Origin: Streptomyces sp. NBC_00223
Lineage (GTDB): Bacteria; Actinomycetota; Actinomycetes; Streptomycetales; Streptomycetaceae
Direction of reading: 5' to 3'
NCBI RefSeq assembly: GCF_036199905.1
Contig: NZ_CP108109.1
Coordinates: 1,984,001 to 2,048,000, forward strand
Length of the DNA: 64,000 bases
This document shows, piece by piece, positions 32,147 through 40,955 of this stretch. The translations under genes were made by a program, and so were the position numbers. The stretch's first letter is position 1. Every line of letters starts with the position of its first letter. The notes beneath the pieces were generated by a model. The model ran no database searches, was not told where the DNA came from, and was given only the letters and a program-made list of their open reading frames with translations.

Positions 32147-33823
32147 TCAGTTGGTGACGAGGTCGAACTGCTCCCAGGTCCCGATGGTCGCCCGGTTGGC
32201 GACGAGAGCGGCCGCACCGGCGTTCTCGGCGGTGACGTACTGCCCGTTGGCCAGCGCCTTGAGGCTGACCGTGCCGTTGGAGTTGTGGACGAGCTGGAAG
32301 CTCTCCCACTGCCCGACCGCCGTACGGTTCGCGATCAGCGGGGAGGCGCCCGCGTTGTCGGCGGTGACGATCAGGCTGTTGGCGTGGGCGCGCAGCGCGA
32401 CATTGCCGCCGCCCGCGTCCAGCAGGTCGAACTGCTCCCAGCCCCCGATGGCCGTACGGTTCGCGATCAGCGGCGAGGCACCCGCGTTGTCCGCCGTGAC
32501 GTACAGGTTGTTGGCCCGCGCGCGCAGGCTCACCACCGTCCCCGTACCGCCGCCCGGCGACGTCCCCACCACCGGCTGGGTGGGCCGGGTCGCGGTCAGG
32601 GCGATCTGGCCCTTGAGCATCCGCCCGCCGTCACCGGTGAGGCGGAGGTAGTAGTCGGAGGAGCACGCCGTACCGTCCTCGTCCAGCGCCCACAGGCCAG
32701 AACCGGCCGGGACCATCGAGGAGTTCTCCGCGGTCTTGGCGATCTGGTTGCCCTCGTTGTACTCGTCGAACATCGAGATGTAGATGCCCTGCACCCCGGC
32801 CCTGACCACGTTGTAGAACTGCCGCCACATGAAGTCGCCGTGCGCGCGCTGCCGGGCGGAGACGTCGCCGGGCAGGACGCAGGGCTGGTAGTCGACGCCG
32901 TGCGCGTTGCAGTCGGCCTGGTCGGGGACGGTGTAGTTGGTGTAGGCGTTGTCGGCGTCGCCCACGTTGCCGATCGCGCCGACCATCCAGGGCGAGATCA
33001 TGTTCAGCGCGTGGTAGACGTCCGCGTATCCGGCCCGCGAGCCGCCCGTGCCGGTACGCCACTCGCGCGGCACTCCGCCGATGACGTAACAGCCCTGTCC
33101 CTTGAACCAGTTGATGACGTCAAGGCACGCGTCGGCGCTGAACGGGTGGTTGTTGTCGTTGAAGCCGAAGCCCCAAATACACACCACCGGCTTGCCGTTC
33201 TGCTTGGCGTACGCCGAGGACGCGGTGTGCGCCTTCATCTTGTTGGTCCAGTCGGTCTTGATCTCCGACTGCATGTTCGTCCAGCCGGAAACGTCGTACA
33301 TGACATAGAACTTGCGCCCGTGCGACTCGGCGGCGCTGCGTACCTTCGTGGCCATCGCGTCACGGGTCGGACCCTCGCCCCCGGTCGGGTTGAACCGCTG
33401 CAACGCCGCCGTGTCGATGTTGTTCTGCTGCATCCACAGGAAGTGGGTGTCGACGGTCTGCTGGTCGTACGACGAGAACAGCGCCGCCGACTGGCCGTTG
33501 CCCAGGTTGGGGTACGCGGTCGGGTACGTCTTCGTGTACTCGCGTGTGTCCGGCCACGCCTTGATGGAGTTGTTGGACAGCGACGGCGACTGGCCCCAGT
33601 TCTGGCTCCAGTGCCACCAGCCGTTGATCGGGGCGCCGTCCCCGGGGCAGGCGAACCAGCCCTGGTAGCCGACCGTCACCTTGCCGACCACGTCACCGGC
33701 CGCACTGGCGGCGGGAGTCGCGCCGGCGGCCGCGGCGGGCCGGGCCGCGCCGAGCGCGGCGAGACCGGCCGCGGCCGATCCGCCGGCGACCGTGGCGATG
33801 AATGTACGACGTGACACTCCCAT
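32147..33823 (-). CDS. Secreted GH71/99-like glycoside hydrolase with C-terminal beta-trefoil-like repeats
   Basis: A 558-aa Tat-exported enzyme: the signal is MGVSRRTFIATVAGGSAAAG with an Ala-rich cleavage region. The catalytic part (about 45-420) has KVTVGYQGWFACPGDG, IKAWPDTREY, FYVMYDVSGW, VVCIWGFGFND and GIYISMFDEYNEG, features of the GH71/GH99-like barrel group that hydrolyse alpha-glucans or alpha-mannans. The C-terminus contains three repeats of about 43 residues (VSLRARANNLYVTADNAG; VALRAHANSLIVTADNAG; VSLKALANGQYVTAENAG), a fascin/trefoil-like module that probably binds carbohydrate. ATG 33823 has GGAG 8 nt upstream. The exact substrate is not assignable. Confidence 0.75.
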   Translation of the reverse strand: MGVSRRTFIATVAGGSAAAGLAALGAARPAAAAGATPAASAAGDVVGKVTVGYQGWFACPGDGAPINGWWHWSQNWGQSPSLSNNSIKAWPDTREYTKTYPTAYPNLGNGQSAALFSSYDQQTVDTHFLWMQQNNIDTAALQRFNPTGGEGPTRDAMATKVRSAAESHGRKFYVMYDVSGWTNMQSEIKTDWTNKMKAHTASSAYAKQNGKPVVCIWGFGFNDNNHPFSADACLDVINWFKGQGCYVIGGVPREWRTGTGGSRAGYADVYHALNMISPWMVGAIGNVGDADNAYTNYTVPDQADCNAHGVDYQPCVLPGDVSARQRAHGDFMWRQFYNVVRAGVQGIYISMFDEYNEGNQIAKTAENSSMVPAGSGLWALDEDGTACSSDYYLRLTGDGGRMLKGQIALTATRPTQPVVGTSPGGGTGTVVSLRARANNLYVTADNAGASPLIANRTAIGGWEQFDLLDAGGGNVALRAHANSLIVTADNAGASPLIANRTAVGQWESFQLVHNSNGTVSLKALANGQYVTAENAGAAALVANRATIGTWEQFDLVTN

Positions 33824-34173
33824 GGGAATCGCTCCAATACGCATGCCTGCGGTGGGGGGAGGCGCGCGGGGGTCGAATCACACGCACCACGCTGAGCACT
33901 TCCGGAACCGGGGTCCCGGTGCGCGGCGATTCAACTCCTGAATCCAAGGAGACGTCAAGGGTCCTAGCTTTTCCCGGAGTTACCTCCACTTTGATGGTCT
34001 TTTCGCCGGGAAGACGGGAGTTGATCCGACCAATTCGCACCGGAGACATCCGATGACCGATTTCAGGGCTTGGCCGCTGGTCTGCGGGGACCGGTTCGGG
34101 GCGATCACGGCAGGCCCCCGTCACCGGGCGCCGTCCGGCGCGGATCGTCAACGGCCTTGGCTGGTCAGGGAGT
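33824..34173 (-). promoter_or_regulatory. Upstream region of the GH71/99-like gene with a leftward promoter
   Basis: No gene fits in this 350-bp stretch. Read leftward, TTGACG (33958-33953) and TTGAAT (33934-33929) are separated by 18 nt and make a plausible housekeeping promoter, with transcription starting about 100 nt before ATG 33823. A small inverted repeat CTCCT-N7-AGGAG overlaps the spacer. Confidence 0.5.
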
Positions 34174-35187
34174 TCATTCCTCGTACGTGATGGTGCCGTA
34201 CTCGTCCATCGTCGGGCGGATCTTCGACGGGCCGTACGGGTCCTCGTCGGAGGGCCTCGGCGGCTCGGGGCCGTCAAGGCCGATCCGGACCATGCGGCCG
34301 ATCCGTACGATCGCGAAGCGTCGGCCGAAGACGTTCAACTCGTTCGCGCGGCCCGCCGACTTGAACTGTTCGGCGGCGCGCGCGTACTCGGCCTGCTCGT
34401 CCGCGTCGAGGCGGTACATCCGCGGCCACAGCCAGGTCAGCGCGGAGACCAGCGCCCTGCGGGCCGCGTGCGGGGTGGCCAGGACGCCGGTGAGCGGTTC
34501 CCAACCGGTGTCGGTGCGCTCCACCGCGCGGAAGGTGGGCGGGAGCAGGACGACACCGGGGTGTGTCTCCACGGCCAGCAGCGAATCCGCCCTGACGTCG
34601 GCCGGATAGCGCTCGCTGCTGTAGCGGAGTTCCTGGAGCGCGAGGCGTTCGGCGCTGGCGACCACCCCGGTGGCCGCGGAGTGGTCGATCACGAACTGGC
34701 TGTCGACCTCGGGCTCGGGGACGCACTCACCCCAGTCGGGCACGAGGGCGTCCGTGTCGGCGGGGCGCGGCGGCTCCAGGCCGTCGTGGTCGGTGTAGAC
34801 GAACTCGTCGCCCCTGACCACCCGGTAGCGCACGCCGAGCACGTCGATCTCGTCGATCGGCTCGGTCTCCAGGCGGGCCACCGCCGCCAGCAGCTCCCGG
34901 CGGACCGCCGGGTCGTCGGTGTCGTCCTTCGCCTTCATCCACAGCAGGGAGTTGAGGGCGTCCCGGGGTATCTGGGGGAAGCCGTCGGCGATCGGTGCGA
35001 TCACCCGCCAGCCCGCGTCCTCCGGCTCCTTGGCCGCCAGGCCGAACACCGGGCCGCGGATGATGTAGTGCGTATAGCGGCGCGCCGCGTCGGCCGCGTC
35101 GGCTTCGATCGCGGCCGCGACCGGGTGGTCGTCCACCTGGACCCTCATGATCAGATGGTCGGGTGCCATCTGTTCTTCGCTACCCAT
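34174..35187 (-). CDS. DUF5954-like protein
   Basis: A 337-aa soluble protein matching my memory of the Streptomyces DUF5954 family: PDHLIMRVQVDDHPVAAAIEADA at the start, YRVVRGDEFVYTDHDGLEPPRP in the middle, and RYPADVRADSLLAVETHPGV, then RFAIVRIGRMVRIGLDGPEPPRPSDEDP near the end. The RYRVVRG... and FAIVRI... segments look like two copies of one beta unit ending in GPEPPRP-type sequence. No catalytic motif or membrane segment is visible. It is a single gene; ATG 35187 lacks a good ribosome site, and CACAAT 6 nt upstream could be a leaderless -10. Function unknown. Confidence 0.6.
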   Translation of the reverse strand: MGSEEQMAPDHLIMRVQVDDHPVAAAIEADAADAARRYTHYIIRGPVFGLAAKEPEDAGWRVIAPIADGFPQIPRDALNSLLWMKAKDDTDDPAVRRELLAAVARLETEPIDEIDVLGVRYRVVRGDEFVYTDHDGLEPPRPADTDALVPDWGECVPEPEVDSQFVIDHSAATGVVASAERLALQELRYSSERYPADVRADSLLAVETHPGVVLLPPTFRAVERTDTGWEPLTGVLATPHAARRALVSALTWLWPRMYRLDADEQAEYARAAEQFKSAGRANELNVFGRRFAIVRIGRMVRIGLDGPEPPRPSDEDPYGPSKIRPTMDEYGTITYEE

Positions 35188-35359
35188 AGCTTCATTGTGC
35201 TCACAGGCAGTGCGTGACTGTCAGGCGATTCCGGTGGACTTCGGGCGAACCGAAGGCCCGTTCGATCATTCTCGGCCGCGACTACGCACCCGGGCGGACG
35301 TCGGCGATCGTGCGGGACCCCGCGCCCGTGGCGGACGGCCGCGGGGGCTCCCGGCGGGG

Positions 35360-35695
35360 TCAGAGCGCGGCGACGGCCTCCGACTCCTTGTCGTACACCT
35401 CGAAGACGGTGATCAGCTGGGTGATGTGGAGGACGTCCAGCACCTTGGGCGGGACGTTCGACAGGGCGAGCTGGGCGCCTCGGTTGGTCGCCCGGGTGTA
35501 GGCGCTGACGAGTTCGCCGATGCCGGAGGAGTCGATCGTGGTGACCTTCTCCAGATTCAGGACAATTTTGGTGGCACCTTCGTCGAGCGCCCGCGCGACC
35601 GCCTCGCGCAGTTCCACATCGCCGGTGCCGATCGTGATCCTGCCGCCGACGTCGAGGACCGTGACTCCGCCGCTGACGCGCTGGGTGACCGCCAT
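35360..35695 (-). CDS. Possible internally initiated STAS anti-sigma-factor antagonist (111 aa)
   Basis: ATG 35695 with AAGGAG upstream would yield a stand-alone 111-aa STAS protein identical to the C-terminus of the fusion. Its length and N-terminus (MAVTQRVSGGVTVLDVGGRIT) match free RsbV/SpoIIAA-like antagonists. The conserved Ser is in TTIDSSGIGEL. It may be made in addition to, or instead of, the fused form. Confidence 0.5.
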   Translation of the reverse strand: MAVTQRVSGGVTVLDVGGRITIGTGDVELREAVARALDEGATKIVLNLEKVTTIDSSGIGELVSAYTRATNRGAQLALSNVPPKVLDVLHITQLITVFEVYDKESEAVAAL

Positions 35696-36436
35696 GGGTG
35701 GTTCTCCTTCTGCTGGTGAGGGGTTGGCGCCCGATGAGTGGGCGGTGGAGATGGCTTTGCGCAGCGTGACCGTCGTGCCGCCGTCGGGCGGGAAGGCGTA
35801 GTCGACGCTGTCCATGAAGTGGCGCATGAGGAGCAGGCCCCGGCCCGAGGAGAGCAGGAGGCGTCCGGGGTCGCGGGGATCGGGGCAGCCGGCCGGGTCG
35901 AACCCCGGGCCCCGGTCGGTCACGGTCGCCACGAACCGGTCGGCCGTCACCTCGATCTCCACCCGGGCCGTACCGCTGTCCGGCCCTCCGGCCGTCGGCG
36001 CGTCGGGGGTCGTGCCGTGCTCGATGGCGTTGGCCACGGCTTCGAGTACGGAGACCAGGACGCCGTGCCGGGTGCCCGGCGGGAGCGGCAGCGCGTCGAC
36101 GACGCCGCCGACGCGCTCCTCGACCAGGCCGCGGGCCAGGTCGTCACGGGTGACGGTCAGCCGCACGGGCGCTCCGGGAGGGGGCCGCTGGGCCCCGGCG
36201 GCGGGCGGCGGCGGGAGGGGCCGTGCGCGTGGGGCTCCCGCCCGGGCCGGGGGCGGGGTGGGGCCGAAGCGCGCATGGGTACGGGGCCTTCCGGGTCGGC
36301 CGGGTCCGCGCGCGGGTGGTCCGGGCGGTGCGGCGTGCTGCACCGATCCTGGCGCTTTCCCCGCGGTCCACCGCGGGAAAAACCCGAGCACATCACGCGA
36401 AGGGGTGAAGCTGCCCACCGCGAGGTTTGCCCGCAC
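35360..36436 (-). CDS. Anti-sigma-factor ATPase (RsbW-like) fused in frame to a STAS anti-anti-sigma domain
   Basis: One continuous 358-codon frame. A Pro/Arg-rich first 90 residues precede a GHKL ATPase domain with EAVANAIEHGT (N box), VTDRGPGFDP (G1) and SSGRGLLLMRHFMD (G2), the RsbW/SpoIIAB type. A linker (TAHSSGANPSPAEGEP) leads to a STAS domain (MAVTQRVSGGVTVLDVGG...VTTIDSSGIGELVSAY) with the phosphorylatable Ser in DSSG. RsbW kinases normally phosphorylate a separate STAS protein, so here kinase and substrate are joined. A strong AAGGAG 8 nt before the internal ATG 35695 could also give free STAS protein. The GTG start at 36436 is uncertain. Likely part of a stress sigma-factor switch; no sigma gene is nearby. 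Confidence 0.72.
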   Translation of the reverse strand: MRANLAVGSFTPSRDVLGFFPRWTAGKAPGSVQHAAPPGPPARGPGRPGRPRTHARFGPTPPPARAGAPRARPLPPPPAAGAQRPPPGAPVRLTVTRDDLARGLVEERVGGVVDALPLPPGTRHGVLVSVLEAVANAIEHGTTPDAPTAGGPDSGTARVEIEVTADRFVATVTDRGPGFDPAGCPDPRDPGRLLLSSGRGLLLMRHFMDSVDYAFPPDGGTTVTLRKAISTAHSSGANPSPAEGEPPMAVTQRVSGGVTVLDVGGRITIGTGDVELREAVARALDEGATKIVLNLEKVTTIDSSGIGELVSAYTRATNRGAQLALSNVPPKVLDVLHITQLITVFEVYDKESEAVAAL

Positions 36437-36500
36437 GACCCCGCCTGCCCGGCAAGGTCAGGGTGCGGAAGCGGATCCCGCGGCCCCCACGTGAGCCAAC

Positions 36501-37200
36501 GCCCACCTGGGCCCTGCCCGCCGGGGCGACTCGTCCCACCGTGACACCGCACGGCCGTCCCACCGGATCCGCCCACCCCGAGCGAGTCTGCGCCGACGCC
36601 CACCGGGGGCCCGCCCGCCAGGGCGACTCGCGCCGCCGTCCGCCCGGGCTCGCCCACCCCGGGTGAGCCGACGCCCACCCGGGGCCCGCCCGCCAGGACG
36701 ACTCGCGCCGCCATGACACCACGCGGCCATCCCCCGGATCCGCCCGCCCCGGGCGAATCTGCGCCCACGCCCACCCGGGGCCCGCCCGTCAGGGCGATTC
36801 GTACCACCGTGACACCGCACGGCCGTCCCACCGGATCCGCCCACCCTGGGCGAGTCTGCGCCGACGCCCACCGGGGGCCCGCCCGCCAGGGCGACTCGCG
36901 CCGCCGTCCGCGCAGGTTCGCCCACCCCGGGCGAGCCGACGCCCACCCGGGGCCCGCCCGCCAGGACGACTCGTACCACCGTGACACCGCACGGCCGTCC
37001 CACCGGATCCGCCCACCCTGGGCGAGTCTGCGCCGAAGCCCACCGGGGGCCCGCCCGCCAGGGCGACTCGCGCAGCCGTCCCCACGGATCCGCCCGCCCC
37101 GGGCGAGTCTGCGCCCACGCCCACCCGGGGCGCCCGCCCGCCAGGGCGACTCGTACCGCCGTGACACCGCGCGGCCGCCGCCCGGGTTCGCCCACCGCGG
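36501..37200. repeat. Noncoding higher-order tandem repeat array (~268-bp superunit)
   Basis: The gap 36437-37345 has no real gene. The anchor GCCCACC-GGG-CCCGCCCG-CAGG-CGACTCG occurs at 36501, 36598, 36673, 36769, 36866, 36941, 37038 and 37119. Spacings 97, 75, 96, 97, 75, 97 and 81 reveal a 268-bp superunit of three subunits present about 2.7 times. Sub-blocks GTACCACCGTGACACCGC and CGGATCCGCCCACCC recur at fixed offsets. The near-identity of superunits implies recent amplification. A short palindrome GCGGTA-N8-TACCGC (37237-37256) lies beyond the array. Confidence 0.85.
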
Positions 37201-37345
37201 GGAGCGGTACGTACGGTTTCGCGGCCCGGATGGGTAGCGGTACGCATTGATACCGCGGTGGCCGACCCCCTTAGCTGGAAGCACGAAGCATTGGTCGCGG
37301 AGGCCGCCCCCGGTGTCCGCCCTCGTCGCGATGGGAGCGAATGCC

Positions 37346-37732
37346 ATGCCCTTCACCGGTCGCCGTGGGCAGGGAAACCAGGTGCGTACCGCCGTCTACC
37401 TGCGGTGTCACCCGTACGACACGTGGCAGACCGGCCCGCACTACCGGGCCGTGCTCCAGCACGCCCGGAATCTGTCGCTGCCCGCCCCCGACGTGTTCTT
37501 CGACAACGGCTGCCTGTCCCGGGGCCCGCTGCCCCAGCTGGAACGGCTGCTCGGCGCGGTCGAGAACGGCCACTACGACGTGGTGCTGCTCCCCGGCCCC
37601 TTCGTGCTGTCCCTGGACGACGGCAAGGCGCAGGACATCGTCCGACGGATCCGCGCCCACGGCTGCCGGATCGAGGAGCTGCCCTCGCTGCGTGAGCACG
37701 TACGCGCCCGGGCCCACGCCGTCGCGGGCTGA
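37346..37732 (+). CDS. Degenerate serine-recombinase (resolvase N-domain)-like protein
   Basis: A 128-aa protein whose pattern follows the resolvase catalytic domain: a first strand AVYLRCHPYDTW where YLRVS would hold the nucleophile Ser, then helix LQHARNLSL, FFDNGCLSRGPLPQLERLL corresponding to the D-x-x-SG....RP..L region, ENGHYDVVLLPGPFVLS, and IVRRIRAHGCRIEELPS. The Ser is replaced by His/Pro and the active-site Arg pair is not preserved, so recombination activity is unlikely. There is no DNA-binding tail. ATG 37346 has GGGAG 8 nt upstream. Role unknown; it may be a repurposed fold. Confidence 0.5.
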   Translation: MPFTGRRGQGNQVRTAVYLRCHPYDTWQTGPHYRAVLQHARNLSLPAPDVFFDNGCLSRGPLPQLERLLGAVENGHYDVVLLPGPFVLSLDDGKAQDIVRRIRAHGCRIEELPSLREHVRARAHAVAG

Positions 37733-37806
37733 CACCGGCCCGCCGGCCCGGCCTCGTCGCGGACGTCGCACACGCTGACCCTGCCCCGGACGAAACGGGC
37801 GTGCGG

Positions 37807-40698
37807 CTACGGAGGTGGGGGGACGTTGGGGCGGGTGACGCCGAGTTTGTTCAGGACGCGGGACACGTGGTGCTCCACCGTGCGGGGTGACAGGAAGAGC
37901 GCCTCCGCGATGGCCTGGTTGCTCAGGCCCTGCGCCAGCAGCTCCGCGACCTCCCGCTCGCGCGGCGAGAGCTCGCCGCCGTAGCCGCGGCGGCCGCGCG
38001 ACGACGGCTGGGACAGTCCGAGCCCCCGCAGCGTGCGCAGACAGCGCGCGTGGTCGGACGTGGCACCGAGCCGCGCGTACTCCTCGACGCAGCGGCCGAG
38101 GTCCGCGGCGGCCGCCCGGGGATCGCCGGGAGCGACAGCGGCGGCCACGCCTTCGAGCGCCCGCGCGGCCGGGTAGGGCCGACCGATCTCCTCCCACATC
38201 AGCCGGGCCCGCCGGAAGCACTCGCCCGCCGCCGCGTCATCGGCGCCGAGGAGCAACAGCCCTCGGGCCACCTGGAGTTCGGCCGTCGCCGCGGGGGCGT
38301 CACGACCCGCGAGCCCCTGCCCGGCGTCGTCCGCGAGCCGCTGCGCCGCCTCACGGTCGTCGCGGCGCAGCTCCGCCTCGACGGCCACGGGGACCAGGCC
38401 CGCGCCCCGCGCCCACGCCCCGGCCTCGCGCAGCGCCGCCACCGCGGGGGCGGCGCACTCCCACGCCTCCCCCGGATCGTTCCGGGCGAGGTGGACTGCC
38501 GCCAGACCGGCGGCCGCCCTGAGCACGGTGGTGACCTGGCCCTCCTTCTCCCCCGCCTCCGCCGCCCCGGCGAAGAGCGCCAGCGCGCGGCCGTACTCCC
38601 CGCGCGCGGTCGCCAGCGTCCCCGAGGTCAGCGTCCGCTCGTCCGCCGCCATCGACAGGTCGGGGATCTCGGCGCCGAGCGCGGCGAACCGCTCCTCGAT
38701 GTCCGCCCAGTGGCCCGCCAGAGCGGCCAGCCGCAGCCGGTCGATACGGACGTAGAAGTCCAGGTACTGGTGGCCCGCCCGCTTGCCCAGCTCCTGGCTC
38801 TCGGCGAGCAGCTCGGCCGCCCGCCGGTCGTGGCCGAGCTCGATGGCGAGGTCGCCGACGTTGTACAGGGTCCGGGTCGTGTGCTTGAGGACTTCGACGT
38901 CCTCGGAGTGCCGCGGCAGCTCCGCCACGAGGGACCAGACGGACGGGTCGCCCTCCCGGGCCAGCAGGGTGAGCCGGGCGGCGCGCACGGCGGCGCGGGC
39001 GGTGGCGTCGGGGTGCCGTCGAAGTACGCGTTCGGCGCGGTCCAGCCACGCGTCGGCGTGCCGCGCGGCGCCGTCCCGTTCGTTGATGGCCATGGCGACC
39101 ATCGCCCGTACCGCCCGCTCGGGCCGGTCGGCCAGCTCCTCGGCGGCCTTCTCGATCTCCCGGAACCCGGCCCGGTCGCCGGCCTGGCCGACCATGAGCA
39201 TGCCCAGGCCCAGATGGACCTCGCCGCGGTCCGCGACCGGCAGCCGCGGATCGTCGAGAATCCGGGTCAGCACACGGGTGCTGTTGGCGATGTCGACGCC
39301 CTGCGCGGCGATCCGGGCCAGCGCGAGCGCCGCCCGGCTGCGCAGCCCCGCGCGCAGCCGGTCCTGGGCCAGGATCTCGTGCAGCAGGGCCGTCGCGGTG
39401 CCGCTGTCGCCCACCGCGATGGCCTGGTCGGCGGCGGCCTCGGCCCAGGTCAGCCACCCTTCCCGGTCCCCCAGGGCGAGCGTGTGGTGGGCGATCTGCA
39501 TCAGCGGCCGCGGCTCCTGCGCCCGCAGCACCTCGATCGCCCGCCGGTGCAGCCGCTGCCGCCGGGGCCCGGGGATGCGCCGGTACGCCGTCTGCTGGGC
39601 GAGCACATGCCGGAAGACGTACTGCGCGGAGCCGGTCTCGCGCAGGAGGAAGACCCGCAGCGCCTCCGTCAGGCCCGCGGCCCCCTCCTCCGGGTCCAGC
39701 CCCGCGACCCGGGTCAGCAGCGGTTCGGCCGAGGGCACGGCGAGTACGGCCGCGGCCTCCACCATCGCCACGCCGGGCGGCGACAGGCCCGCCATCCGTT
39801 CGCTGACCGCCTCGCGCAGCCCCCGGGGGACCTCGGCGTGCTCCAGATCGGCCGCGAACGCCTCCGGGCTCACCGTACCGACCTGCCGGCCGCGCTCCCG
39901 CAGCGTCAGCAGGTCCTCCTCCGCGACCAGCGGCAGGCCCTCGCTGCGGTGGAAGAGGATACGGACCAGCGGCGGCGCGATGCCCGGGCCGAGGGCGGCC
40001 GCCGCCAGCTCCCCGACGCCCTGTTCCGACAGCGCGCCGAGCCGGATCGTGTCGCCGTACGTCCCCGGCGGCCGGCGGTACGCGGACCCGAGCACATGGC
40101 CGCCCGAGGGGACGTCCTCGGCGCGGTAGGTCAGTACGAGGCCGAGGTTGTCCGGCAGGTCGCGGGCCAGCAGGAGCAGCAGCTCCCGGGTGGCCTCGTC
40201 GACCCAGTGCAGGTCCTCGACGACGAGGACGGCGGGGCCGAGGACCTCCAGCAGGGCCCGTACGGCCTGGACGCGCTGGTGGCGGGCGGCCCGGGCGTCC
40301 TCGGGGCGGGCGGGCTCGGGCGGCAGGCGGTCGGCGAGGTCCGGGAGCAGCGGGGCGAGGGCGCCGACGGTCGGGGGCAGCTCCTCGGCCGGCGGCAGCA
40401 GGCCGCCGGCCTTGCGGAGGGCGTCCATCACCGGGCCGTACGGGACCGGCTCGCGCAGGGGCTGGCAGAAGCCGACGAGGACGGGGTGGCCTTCGGCCGT
40501 GAGGGTCGTGACGGCTTCGTGCACGAGGCGTGATTTGCCGACGCCCGCTTCGCCCTCTACGAGGAGGACGGCGGGGTGGTGGGCGAGGACGTCGAGCGCG
40601 CGGGTCAGCTCGCGCTCGCGGCCCACGAAGGGGAAGTCGCTGTCGCGGGTGGGGGGTGCGGCGCGGTTGCTTGTGGGGCGGCTGGGGTTGGATGCCAC
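37807..40698 (-). CDS. LAL-type LuxR-family transcriptional regulator with AAA ATPase domain
   Basis: A 963-aa large ATP-binding LuxR regulator. The NTPase domain has Walker A GEAGVGKS (49-56) and a Walker B-like VLVVEDLHWVDEATREL. The middle 450 residues are helical, TPR-like (many AL.LA/AAE motifs). The C-terminus carries the LuxR helix-turn-helix ELSPREREVAELLAQGL and FLSPRTVEHHVSRVLNKL. Such proteins act as activators of secondary metabolism or sugar catabolism. GTG 40698 is preferred (AGG about 8 nt upstream); longer frames extend into the repeat-rich intergenic region. It is the same direction as the sulfated-glycan operon but separated from it by 238 bp with repeats, so probably independently expressed. 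Confidence 0.85.
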   Translation of the reverse strand: MASNPSRPTSNRAAPPTRDSDFPFVGRERELTRALDVLAHHPAVLLVEGEAGVGKSRLVHEAVTTLTAEGHPVLVGFCQPLREPVPYGPVMDALRKAGGLLPPAEELPPTVGALAPLLPDLADRLPPEPARPEDARAARHQRVQAVRALLEVLGPAVLVVEDLHWVDEATRELLLLLARDLPDNLGLVLTYRAEDVPSGGHVLGSAYRRPPGTYGDTIRLGALSEQGVGELAAAALGPGIAPPLVRILFHRSEGLPLVAEEDLLTLRERGRQVGTVSPEAFAADLEHAEVPRGLREAVSERMAGLSPPGVAMVEAAAVLAVPSAEPLLTRVAGLDPEEGAAGLTEALRVFLLRETGSAQYVFRHVLAQQTAYRRIPGPRRQRLHRRAIEVLRAQEPRPLMQIAHHTLALGDREGWLTWAEAAADQAIAVGDSGTATALLHEILAQDRLRAGLRSRAALALARIAAQGVDIANSTRVLTRILDDPRLPVADRGEVHLGLGMLMVGQAGDRAGFREIEKAAEELADRPERAVRAMVAMAINERDGAARHADAWLDRAERVLRRHPDATARAAVRAARLTLLAREGDPSVWSLVAELPRHSEDVEVLKHTTRTLYNVGDLAIELGHDRRAAELLAESQELGKRAGHQYLDFYVRIDRLRLAALAGHWADIEERFAALGAEIPDLSMAADERTLTSGTLATARGEYGRALALFAGAAEAGEKEGQVTTVLRAAAGLAAVHLARNDPGEAWECAAPAVAALREAGAWARGAGLVPVAVEAELRRDDREAAQRLADDAGQGLAGRDAPAATAELQVARGLLLLGADDAAAGECFRRARLMWEEIGRPYPAARALEGVAAAVAPGDPRAAAADLGRCVEEYARLGATSDHARCLRTLRGLGLSQPSSRGRRGYGGELSPREREVAELLAQGLSNQAIAEALFLSPRTVEHHVSRVLNKLGVTRPNVPPPP

Positions 40699-40819
40699 GG
40701 CATCACCTGTCCTGTCACCCCCCGGGGTGGGCGGGCAAGGGCGGGGGGGCTCGCACGTCCATTGTCGACGGTTCGGGAGTACGAGGCGCGGCGAGCGGCG
40801 GCGCCCGGGCCGCTCTGGC

Positions 40820-40955
40820 CTCAATCGCCGGCCGGGCTGGGTTTGGCCTCAAACGCCGGCCCGGCTGAGGCTGCCCTCAAACGCCGGGCGGGCTGAGTTT
40901 TGGTGAACCCGCGCGGCCTCGCGGACAACGCTGCCCTCAAACGCCGGGCGGGCTT
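40820..40955 (+). repeat. Four copies of a 20-bp interspersed repeat (left cluster)
   Basis: CTCAAACGCCGGGCGGGCTG or a near variant occurs at 40820-40839, 40848-40867, 40876-40895 and 40936-40955, all on the same strand. The last copy overlaps the 3' end and stop codon of the ROK kinase gene. The same element recurs three times at 59359-59464. It resembles REP-like elements common between Streptomyces genes. Confidence 0.85.

Noticed and set aside
36501..37200. Array as a CRISPR or as a coding repeat protein
   Set aside because: Open frames exist on both strands only because of extreme GC content; spacing alternates 75/97 bp, breaks reading frames and shows no cas context.
37215..37237. Stress sigma-factor promoter (GNNT...GGGTA)
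   Set aside because: Spacing is 12-13 instead of about 14-16 nt and the last base of the -10 does not fit.
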